Below are positions 40,513 through 46,690 of a stretch of 46,690 bases of DNA, in pieces; position 1 is the first letter of the stretch; each line of letters begins with the position of its first letter. The stretch covers positions 1 to 46,690 of the forward strand of contig JAJQFU010000061.1 in assembly GCA_021200955.1 (NCBI GenBank), written 5' to 3'. The stretch is from Clostridiales bacterium (lineage in GTDB: Bacteria; Bacillota; Clostridia; Lachnospirales; CAG-274). Position numbers and translations under genes: made by a program. The notes under the pieces are model-generated. The model worked only from the letters and a program-made list of their open reading frames with translations. It was not told the origin of the DNA and did no database searches.

Positions 40513-41931
40513 TTAGAAGCGGAAGTAAAGAAAAGGACTATAGGAGTTTGAAACAAGGGCTGCGGCGGTAAGCACGAAGAGAAGGAGACGCAAAAGTATA
40601 GAGAACAGGTTCAGGGCTGCTTTAAGCCTTTGAGACGTGACCTTTTCAAGATTTTCTACTATTAGGGGATAGACAGGGGCAGAAAGCAGCAAGGCTGCAA
40701 TCAGCACTGTTTTAAAGTTGATTATATTATAGAAGAAGCTTCCGTCCCACAGGGGGTTATGAGCCATAAGAAAAAGGGCTTTAAAATAAGGCAAAAACCG
40801 GTCAGGTGAGTCAAGGTCGAATATACCGAAGCCCAAAATTATTATAAACAGGCTGTAAATATGCCTTAAAACAGCCGGAAGTTTATCCAAAGCTTTTTTC
40901 CATACGAATTTTTCAAGTATCAAAATAATGCCGTAATATAAGCCCCAAATGAGAAAGTTATAGCCTGCGCCGTGCCATATGCCCGTTAATGCCCATACGA
41001 TGAGAAGGTTGACTATATGGCGGAAGGTGCCTTTTCGGCTGCCGCCAAGTGGTATATAAACATAGTCCCTAAACCACTGTGACAGAGACATATGCCACCT
41101 GTGCCAAAACTCAGTTATTGACTTTGACACAAGGGGGTAGTTGAAGTTTTCGTTATAGTGAAAGCCCATAAGACTGCCTAAGCCCACTGCCATATCGGCA
41201 TAGGCTGAAAAGTCGAAATAAAGCTGAAGTGTAAAAGCCGTTATGCCAAGCCACGCGTTAAGAGCGGAAAGAGAAGCCGGGGAAGCGGCTTTTATAACAG
41301 CCCAAAGCGAGCCCAAGCTGTCCGCAATAAGCACCTTCTTAAAAAGACCGTTTGAAAAGCGGATTAAGCCTGTTTTTATGCTGCCCTTGTCTATGGTTCG
41401 GCTGTGAAGCTCCTTTTCTATGAGAGAATAGCGGACTATAGGCCCTGCTATAAGCTGAGGAAACATAGCTATGTAGGTCAGAAATGTAGGGAAAGATTTT
41501 TCCGCCTTAATATCTCCCCTGTAAACGTCTGCTGTGTAGCTGATTGTCTGAAAGGTGTAAAAGCTTATGCCTATAGGCAAAGAGGGGGCATTGAAGTCTA
41601 AGGTCAGTCCCGTCAAAGCCGAAAAGGTGTCGGCTATAAGAGAGGAATATTTAAAGAAGCCCAAAACACATAAATCTATCATAACCGAGATTATAAGAAC
41701 AAGGCGTTTCGGGGTGCTTCTGCCCTTAAAATGCTCTGTCAGTCTGCCGGATAAATATCCCGAAAGAGAAACCAGTATCAACAGAAGAATATGTACAGGC
41801 TCGCCCCAGGCGTAAAAAATGAGACTGGCAATAAGCAAAACAGCATTTTTAAGCTTAAAGGGTACGGCATAGTATATCAGCAGAAACAGAGGAAGGAAGA
41901 AAAAGAGAAATTCAAGACTTGAAAATACCAT
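40513..41931 (-). CDS. MBOAT family O-acyltransferase (AlgI/DltB-like)
   Basis: The 472-residue membrane protein starts MVFSSLEFLFFFLPLFLLIYY and has about ten helices. It shows the family motifs LPIGISFYTFQTISYTADVYRGD, SITEFWHRWHMSLSQWFRDYVYIPLGGSR and the catalytic His in LTGIWHGAGYNFLIWG. It moves acyl groups across the membrane to the DHHW and SGNH partners. Its ATG shares a base with the preceding lipoprotein stop. Confidence 0.93.
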   Translation of the reverse strand: MVFSSLEFLFFFLPLFLLIYYAVPFKLKNAVLLIASLIFYAWGEPVHILLLILVSLSGYLSGRLTEHFKGRSTPKRLVLIISVMIDLCVLGFFKYSSLIADTFSALTGLTLDFNAPSLPIGISFYTFQTISYTADVYRGDIKAEKSFPTFLTYIAMFPQLIAGPIVRYSLIEKELHSRTIDKGSIKTGLIRFSNGLFKKVLIADSLGSLWAVIKAASPASLSALNAWLGITAFTLQLYFDFSAYADMAVGLGSLMGFHYNENFNYPLVSKSITEFWHRWHMSLSQWFRDYVYIPLGGSRKGTFRHIVNLLIVWALTGIWHGAGYNFLIWGLYYGIILILEKFVWKKALDKLPAVLRHIYSLFIIILGFGIFDLDSPDRFLPYFKALFLMAHNPLWDGSFFYNIINFKTVLIAALLLSAPVYPLIVENLEKVTSQRLKAALNLFSILLRLLLFVLTAAALVSNSYSPFLYFRF

Positions 41932-42437
41932 TATTTAATAAATCCTTCCAAAAGCTCTTCAGCTGCGTCTGTATCATCGCAAATTAACAAATATGTAAAT
42001 GAGCCTTTTGTTTTAACCTCTGCGGCTTCTGTTTTGGGAAGCTGTGAGGGGTTATAGTCCGTCAGCTCATCAATTTTTCTTTGCCTGTAGGTTTCAAGCT
42101 TTTCGGCTGCTTCTGCGGCAAGGTCGGCGCTGTCGGTGTTGAAAATAACGATTGTGTCGGCGTTCATAACGTCTAAGGCTTCACCGGCGGCGTAGTCTGT
42201 GTAGGCGGAGGTGTCCGTGCCGAAAAGGTTAAGCATATAATCGCCGTCTAAGGATGTAAGCTCTGAGAAAAGTCCGCTTTCGGTCAGGCTTGCGTATAAG
42301 TCGGTGCTTGAAAGGGCTGCTTCGTCGTCGGCTTCTGTTTCGGGTGGGGTTTCTGTTTCGGTCTGGGGTTCGCTTCCGCAGGCAGTTAATAAAAGAGCTG
42401 CTGAAGCAATTGTTAATAGTATTGTTTTAATTTTCAT
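41931..42437 (-). CDS. DUF4358-like lipoprotein
   Basis: From ATG 42437 (GGAGG 6 nt upstream) the 168-residue protein has a lipoprotein signal LLTACGSEP and an acidic Thr/Glu linker. A small alpha/beta domain with MNADTIVIFNTDSADLAAEAAEKLETY follows, and I associate that with DUF4358. The in-frame region upstream to 42536 is translated repeat DNA and was excluded. It is the first gene of the MBOAT-DHHW-SGNH operon and may be an accessory subunit of the surface O-acetylation machinery. Confidence 0.75.
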   Translation of the reverse strand: MKIKTILLTIASAALLLTACGSEPQTETETPPETEADDEAALSSTDLYASLTESGLFSELTSLDGDYMLNLFGTDTSAYTDYAAGEALDVMNADTIVIFNTDSADLAAEAAEKLETYRQRKIDELTDYNPSQLPKTEAAEVKTKGSFTYLLICDDTDAAEELLEGFIK

Positions 42438-42471
42438 TTTTGTCCTCCATTGGGTGGGTGGTTTCTTATTT

Positions 42472-42520
42472 GCTCCACCTCTCCACCGCTTATCAGCGGT
42501 ACCTCCCCTCAAGGGGAGAC
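42472..42520 (+). repeat. Dispersed intergenic repeat, copy 2
   Basis: GCTCCACCTCTC at the left and the hairpin CTCCCC-TCAA-GGGGAG at 42503-42518 match the copy at 23073-23123 in inverted orientation; the middle parts differ. It lies between the lipoprotein gene and the leucine-rich-repeat gene. Confidence 0.7.
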
Positions 42521-42548
42521 TGTCGTTTGCCGTCAAGTTATCGCCATT

Positions 42549-43433
42549 TTACAATTCAAATAATTTTTTTGAAGAGGTGAAGCTTTTAAGCTTATAATCC
42601 ATAAGTGCGGCAAGAACATCAGCGGCATTCCGCTTTCTTGCATATTCCGTTATATTATCGGCTGAAGCCCGGTCTATAAGCTTATTTTCTGTCATATAAT
42701 AAAGGGCGGAAAGATTGTTTTTATCTATAAAGGCTTTTGCCGCCTTTTCGGCGTGCTCGCTGAGGTAGCTTTCATATTCGGCTTTGGCTGTCTCCTCAAG
42801 CTCAAATGGGCAAAGCAGACGGCAGGCGGCGAGAGTACTGAGGGTTTCTTCTGTTTCCTCCTCTAAGGCACGCTTAAAAAGAGAGTCATAGCGTTTAAGG
42901 CTTGGGGTTCTCGTACTGCATTCCTTTCGGTAGGTATAGCCCGGGCCTGTGAAGGTGCGGTGAAAGGCTCTTCCGGGTACGTCCTCTGAAAAGCTTTCGG
43001 CGTGTATGGGAAACAGCAGCCGCCACACTGTTTTTTCGCCTTCCTTATAGTTTACGATAATTTCCTGAGTAAGCTCATCGAGAACATATCTTAAAAGAGA
43101 GGGCGAGCCTATGGTTGCTTCCTTTATGCCGTCGCAGTTTTTAAAGGCGTCGCCGCCTATTCTGTAAAGGGTTTTAGGCAGATTAAGGCTTAACAGCCCT
43201 CTGTCGTTATAAAAGGCAAGGCTTTCTATTACCTCTAAGCCCTCGGGCAGAACGATTTCTTCAGCTTCCCTTAGGTTGCTTAAGCTGTAGCGGCTTAAAA
43301 CCGCAACGGGAAAGCCTTCAAGAGTGTCGGGCAGAAGGATTTTGCCCTTGCCCCCTTTGGCTTCTGTTATACGGGCTTTTCCGTTTTTAATTTCATAGGT
43401 TAAATCCGTTCCGTAATAATTTATCTGTGCCAT
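42549..43433 (-). CDS. Leucine-rich-repeat (BspA-like LRR_5) protein
   Basis: The 294-residue protein begins with a degenerate BspA-type leucine-rich-repeat segment (ILLPDTLEGFPVAVLSRYSLSNLREAEEIVLPEGLEVIESLAFYNDRGLLSLNLPKTLYRIGGDAFKNC), about residues 30-105. A helical C-terminal half follows (AEYESYLSEHAEKAAKAFIDKNNLSALYYMTENKL). No signal peptide is visible, so it should be cytoplasmic. It follows the MoxR ATPase gene by 15 nt and is the third member of a VWA-MoxR-LRR operon. Confidence 0.75.
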   Translation of the reverse strand: MAQINYYGTDLTYEIKNGKARITEAKGGKGKILLPDTLEGFPVAVLSRYSLSNLREAEEIVLPEGLEVIESLAFYNDRGLLSLNLPKTLYRIGGDAFKNCDGIKEATIGSPSLLRYVLDELTQEIIVNYKEGEKTVWRLLFPIHAESFSEDVPGRAFHRTFTGPGYTYRKECSTRTPSLKRYDSLFKRALEEETEETLSTLAACRLLCPFELEETAKAEYESYLSEHAEKAAKAFIDKNNLSALYYMTENKLIDRASADNITEYARKRNAADVLAALMDYKLKSFTSSKKLFEL

Positions 43434-43448
43434 ATTTATGCACCTTCA

Positions 43449-44921
43449 TCAGTCAAAAATAAATTGCAGTTCCTCGATTTCACGCTTAATTGTCTTTTCC
43501 TTTTCTTCAAAAAGAAGCTCCCTGTTATATTTAATATAGGCTTCAACAGGGTTATCCTCCAAAAAGCGGCAGGCGTTTTTATCCATATTAAGAGAGGTTA
43601 TAAAAAGCACTGTCTCCTGAGACTTTCCGAAGGCTATATCTATAAACTTAAATGCCGATTCAACAGCGGTTTTTGCCGCATTAGTCTTGTTTTCACGCTT
43701 TTCAACCTGTTTTGAAAAGGCTTCCTTTATTTCGTCAAAGGCTGAAAGTGCCTTATAGTCCGTAAGGGCGTCTATTTCTCTTACTGCAAGGGCTTCCTCC
43801 TCCGGGGATATAAGCTCAGCCGCTCTTTGGCGGTTAAGGGCTTCTCTGCGGTCGGAAATTACGGCTTCAAGGGCGTCTGTCAGGCTTTCGGTCTGCAAAA
43901 GCACCTTGAGACGCTTAAGAGCCGAGAAAAGCTCCTGTGTGTATGTGTCCTCAATGCAGTAGTCCTTAAAATAAGAAGAAAGACCGGAGTTTAAAAGACC
44001 TATAATGCTTATTTTTTCGTCAAATGCGCCGTAGCCTATGCGTCGTGCGCTGCCCTCGTCCACATTTCCCTTTAAAACCTCGCCTATGCGGTAGTCATTT
44101 TCATACTTTTTATAAAGCTCATAGAAAATAAGAAAGTCCTTAGCTGTTTCGCTGTCCTGAATATAGGCTTTAACCTCGTCATAGGTCAAGGGAAAGTTTT
44201 CGTCCTCATAGGCTTTTATAATATGAGAAAGATCCTCCCAGCCTCTTGCTGTTGCAATAGAAAGTCCGTCGGGGGTATTCTCTATTTTATAGAAGCTGTC
44301 CTTTTTAAGGCTCAGGTAGGAGATTATACTGCCGTGAACACCTTCGTTTCTGGCGTAGTCAAGCCAGGTGTCAAGGCTTGGGTCAATGTCTATCTTCTTA
44401 AGACGGTCTAATGTAACAATGTCGAACTCCTTAACGGAGCGGTTATATTCAGGGGGATTACCTGCGGCAATAATAACAAAGCCGTCGGGGATTTTATGCG
44501 TGCCGAAGGTTTTATACTGAAGGAAACGCAGAAGAGCCGGAGCAAGGGTTTCGGAAACGCAGTTTATTTCGTCCAAAAAGAGAATGCCCTCCGAAATGCC
44601 CTTGCGGTCAATGCTTTCATATATTTCCGCAATAATCTCACTCATTGTGTAGTTTGTGACGCTTTTTCCGCTTTGCTCCGTAATAAAGGGCAGACCCAAA
44701 GCAGACTGACGGGTGTGGTGTGTAATTGAATATGAAACAAGGTTCAAATTCATTTCCTTGGCTATCTGCTCCATAAGGGCTGTTTTGCCTATGCCGGGAG
44801 CACCCATAAGAAGAATGGGTCTCTGTGAGCGGAGAGGTATGGCGTAAGCACCGAATTTGTCCTTTTTTAAATATGCTTTTATTGTGTTTTTGATTTCGTT
44901 TTTTGCGTCGGCTATATTCAT
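43449..44921 (-). CDS. MoxR-type AAA+ ATPase
   Basis: The 490-residue protein has a MoxR AAA+ domain in the first ~270 residues: Walker A MGAPGIGKTALM, Walker B GILFLDEINCVSETLAPALLRFLQ, sensor-1 FVIIAAGNPPEYN and an arginine-finger region FDIVTLDRLKKID. The rest is helical and likely mediates partner binding. MoxR proteins act as chaperones that activate or remodel partners, usually with a VWA protein. Here the VWA gene precedes it with a 4-bp overlap. Confidence 0.9.
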   Translation of the reverse strand: MNIADAKNEIKNTIKAYLKKDKFGAYAIPLRSQRPILLMGAPGIGKTALMEQIAKEMNLNLVSYSITHHTRQSALGLPFITEQSGKSVTNYTMSEIIAEIYESIDRKGISEGILFLDEINCVSETLAPALLRFLQYKTFGTHKIPDGFVIIAAGNPPEYNRSVKEFDIVTLDRLKKIDIDPSLDTWLDYARNEGVHGSIISYLSLKKDSFYKIENTPDGLSIATARGWEDLSHIIKAYEDENFPLTYDEVKAYIQDSETAKDFLIFYELYKKYENDYRIGEVLKGNVDEGSARRIGYGAFDEKISIIGLLNSGLSSYFKDYCIEDTYTQELFSALKRLKVLLQTESLTDALEAVISDRREALNRQRAAELISPEEEALAVREIDALTDYKALSAFDEIKEAFSKQVEKRENKTNAAKTAVESAFKFIDIAFGKSQETVLFITSLNMDKNACRFLEDNPVEAYIKYNRELLFEEKEKTIKREIEELQFIFD

Positions 44922-46291
44922 TTCATAAGCTCCTCTTTATCAAGAATAAGTTTTATTGCCCATGGCGGTACTTTCGGGTCGTGATAGTGCTCCTTAAGGA
45001 AAACAAAGGCTGTGTCATAATCAGGCGGTGAAGAGGGGAATGTTCCCTCGCCATCTGTAAAGTAAATCAAGCCCTTAAGGTTTGTCAGATTTTTCCTTAT
45101 TTCCTCCACGTATTCGAAAGCCGGGCGGAAGTCTGTCCCTCCGAAGCCCTTAAGCTCCATTTCTCCGAAATATTTTTCAAGGTCTGCGGAGGTTTCTATT
45201 AATGCGTCACTTCTGACTTTGTTGTCGCACTGTATAATATGAATTTTCGTTTTGTTAAAGAAGCTGTCACGAAGCTTCAGAATAGAAAAGGTCTGGTTTA
45301 AAAATGACTGAATTGCGTCTCCCTCACAGGAAGCGGAGGTATCCAAAACTATTATAAAATCCGAAACCTTTTTTGTCTCCTTATATTCCAAAGGCTCTAT
45401 TATGGGCATATTTCCGTAAAGCTCCATACCGTAGGTGTAGAAAGCAAGGTCGTAAGAGTCCGGGTCGGGCTTGGCTTCTTCTCCGTAAACAGCGAACCGC
45501 TGTAAAAAGCTTTTGTAGTCGTGTCTGCGGCGGTTTGCTGCCTTAAGGCTTACTACAAGGTCGTTTTCACCGTCGCCGGCTGTTTGGTTTAGCTGTTCAG
45601 CCTGATGAGCGGTTCTGCGGCTTATGTCCTCCCATTTGTTATTATTGTCTGTTTCTTTTGCGGCGTTGGCAATTCCCTCAGGGGGATTGTTTTCGGGGTC
45701 GCCGTTGGGATTGGACTGAGGGGGCGGAGTTTTCTCACTGCCTTGGGGTCTCTGCCAATAGCCGTGGTCATCGGTTTGGAAGGATTTATACATAATTTTA
45801 AAGTCGCTGTCGGATATGTCCCACTGCTTCAGAGATTTGAAAATGCCTTCAGCCGTAAGAATTTCCATTTCCAAAGAAAGCCGCTTGTAAATATATGTGC
45901 GGTAGCGTGATACTATAGAAGGGATTGCCGAAACATCAAGGGAGTCTATGAGGTATTCAACGGCTATGTCCGTTGATATATCCCAGTAAATCTGATCCTC
46001 TTCGGAATATTTTTTGCAGCTCCACAGGTGGCGGAAAAGACAGTGAAAAATGGAGTGCAGAAGATCTCTGTTGATTTCCTTGGGGAGTCTCAAATAGCGG
46101 TCGGTCAATGCGGCGGGGTTATAGAAAAAGCGGCTGCCGTCTGTTCCGCAGGGGTCAATGTTTTCATCCGATTCCGGGGTCAGGGCGAAAATTGCAAGGT
46201 CAAGATAACGCATTGATGTATAGAGAGAACCCCTTGCGTTTTCGATTATCATTTTGGCAATTTTTTGAGTTTTTTCTTCACGGTTTGTCAT
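44918..46291 (-). CDS. VWA-like protein with putative metallopeptidase N-terminal domain (DUF2201)
   Basis: The 457-residue protein has an N-terminal domain with a zinc-protease-like LLHSIFHCLFRHLW and WDISTDIAVEYLI. A low-complexity Pro/Asn-rich linker follows, then a C-terminal VWA domain with MIDAS DFIIVLDTSASCEG and GFGGTDFRPAFEYV. This is the DUF2201 layout that pairs with MoxR ATPases. The ATG at 46291 has GAGG 8 nt upstream; a GTG at 46324 is the alternative. Metal-dependent substrate presentation to the MoxR ATPase is the likely role, and the target is unknown. Confidence 0.85.
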   Translation of the reverse strand: MTNREEKTQKIAKMIIENARGSLYTSMRYLDLAIFALTPESDENIDPCGTDGSRFFYNPAALTDRYLRLPKEINRDLLHSIFHCLFRHLWSCKKYSEEDQIYWDISTDIAVEYLIDSLDVSAIPSIVSRYRTYIYKRLSLEMEILTAEGIFKSLKQWDISDSDFKIMYKSFQTDDHGYWQRPQGSEKTPPPQSNPNGDPENNPPEGIANAAKETDNNNKWEDISRRTAHQAEQLNQTAGDGENDLVVSLKAANRRRHDYKSFLQRFAVYGEEAKPDPDSYDLAFYTYGMELYGNMPIIEPLEYKETKKVSDFIIVLDTSASCEGDAIQSFLNQTFSILKLRDSFFNKTKIHIIQCDNKVRSDALIETSADLEKYFGEMELKGFGGTDFRPAFEYVEEIRKNLTNLKGLIYFTDGEGTFPSSPPDYDTAFVFLKEHYHDPKVPPWAIKLILDKEELMK

Positions 46292-46389
46292 AAGCCCGAC
46301 CTCGTTTTTGTTTTTTATTTGCACATAACTCCATTATCAATTGTATCACAAAGAAGAGAAAAATCAATAGGAAAACTTTGATTAAAAAA

Positions 46390-46430
46390 TAAAAAAAGAA
46401 CCAACAGCTTAGAATTAACTGTCAGTTCTT
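46390..46430 (-). terminator. Terminator of the tRNA-Gly cluster
   Basis: On the minus strand AAGAACTGACAG (46430-46419) pairs with CTGTTGGTTCTT (46407-46396; two G-U pairs), then TTTTTTT. It lies about 8 nt after the last tRNA. Confidence 0.85.
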
Positions 46431-46437
46431 TAAGAAG

Positions 46438-46509
46438 AGCGCGAAACGGGACTCGAACCCGCAGCCCTCGGCTTGGGAAGCCGATGCTCTACCATTGAGC
46501 CATTCGCGC
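46438..46509 (-). tRNA. tRNA-Gly(CCC)
   Basis: The 72-nt cloverleaf closes fully: acceptor GCGCGAA/TTCGCGC with discriminator U, D-arm GCTC/GAGC, anticodon loop TTCCCAA (anticodon CCC), and T-arm GCGGG-TTCGAGT-CCCGT. CCA is not encoded. It is the last gene of a three-gene glycine tRNA cluster read leftward. Confidence 0.93.
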
Positions 46510-46564
46510 ATATATAAAAATAAGCCCGTTACAGGCTTACTTTTAAAGAGTAATAAATAAATGA

Positions 46565-46635
46565 AGCGGGTGAAGGGAATCGAACCCTCGTCCTCAGCTT
46601 GGAAGGCTGATGTTCTACCATTGAACCACACAAGC
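46565..46635 (-). tRNA. tRNA-Gly(UCC) with two acceptor-stem mismatches
   Basis: The cloverleaf (71 nt) has normal D, anticodon (loop CTTCCAA, anticodon TCC) and T arms with discriminator U. The acceptor stem pairs GCTTGTG with CACCCGC, so positions 3-70 and 4-69 are U-C mismatches where GCGGGTG would be expected. It may be non-functional, edited, or specialised. Confidence 0.85.
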
Positions 46636-46646
46636 AATAAACAAAA

Positions 46647-46690
46647 AGCGCTAAACGTGATTCGAACCCGCGGCCCTCGCCTTGGCAATG
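46647..46690 (-). tRNA. tRNA-Gly(GCC), 5' part beyond the window
   Basis: The 3' portion is present: anticodon loop TTGCCAA, variable loop, T-arm GCGGG-TTCGAAT-CACGT and acceptor TTAGCGC. The T-stem has one G-A mismatch where CCCGT would be expected. The 5' half lies outside the window. Confidence 0.8.

Noticed and set aside
42438..42536. N-terminal extension of the DUF4358-like lipoprotein
   Set aside because: It is translated from the dispersed repeat. The ATG at 42437 has GGAGG and is followed at once by a lipoprotein signal.
1..46690. CRISPR array or cas genes
   Set aside because: No regularly spaced repeats and no Cas-like proteins were seen; the defence content is restriction-modification and Gabija.

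Overview
The window is a low-GC Bacillota chromosome segment, most likely from a spore-forming gut-type member of the class Clostridia. The evidence is the gerW (ytfJ) and DUF2953 pair, the TSCPD protein, the murA-yycJ-rlmH and rnhB-yraN-pgeF-der-plsY-gpsA gene orders, strong AGGAGG-type ribosome binding sites and TTGACA/TATAAT promoters.

Region 1 (1-1139) holds chromosomal sequence or an older mobile remnant. It has a DpnD/PcfM-like small protein and a D12-class adenine methylase that stops before its DPPY catalytic motif.

Region 2 (1140-16061) is an integrative mobilizable element inserted at the 3' end of guaA. It is bounded by a 12-bp direct repeat, TTATTCCCACTC, which carries the guaA stop codon and last three codons. 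Identical 20-bp arm-site-like repeats lie just inside both ends. The left half is the mobility module: Xre repressor, small HTH/excisionase, tyrosine integrase, MobC-like protein, RepA-like ATPase, a palindromic oriT candidate and a MobV-type relaxase. The right half is a leftward defence operon with a good promoter at 15574-15602. In transcription order it encodes a small HTH protein, a TSPPY-type amino-methyltransferase, Vsr, a PD-(D/E)XK protein, a C5-methyltransferase fused to an HpaII-like restriction enzyme, a second putative restriction endonuclease, and a Gabija system. The gajA homologue is interrupted by one in-frame TAA between its ATPase and TOPRIM halves.

Region 3 (16050-29359) is a leftward housekeeping block. 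In transcription order it is murA, yycJ-like, rlmH, TSCPD, rnhB, yraN, pgeF, der, plsY, gpsA, a GH43 glycosidase, an unknown, DUF2953, gerW, an unknown membrane protein and guaA.

Region 4 (29360-30326) is nearly 1 kb without a conventional gene. It holds a 165-bp MITE-like inverted repeat, one copy of a structured repeat, a possible 37-codon peptide gene and two terminators. The second copy of the structured repeat is at 35006-35091.

Region 5 (30327-46690) starts with a TrpXYZ-like ABC importer. It continues with holA, an orphan response regulator, a putative membrane-anchored SGNH-like protein, a secreted protein and a short-chain dehydrogenase. A likely extracellular O-acetylation operon follows (lipoprotein, MBOAT acyltransferase, DHHW protein, SGNH hydrolase), then a VWA/MoxR/leucine-rich-repeat trio. 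The window ends in a tRNA-Gly cluster (CCC, UCC and partial GCC) in which two of the three genes have stem mismatches.

The most interesting content is the defence half of the element: the interrupted gajA, the methyltransferase-endonuclease fusion that keeps an internal ribosome binding site at its joint, and the dense two-methyltransferase, multi-nuclease operon. All functional calls come from reading motifs by eye; no database search was run.
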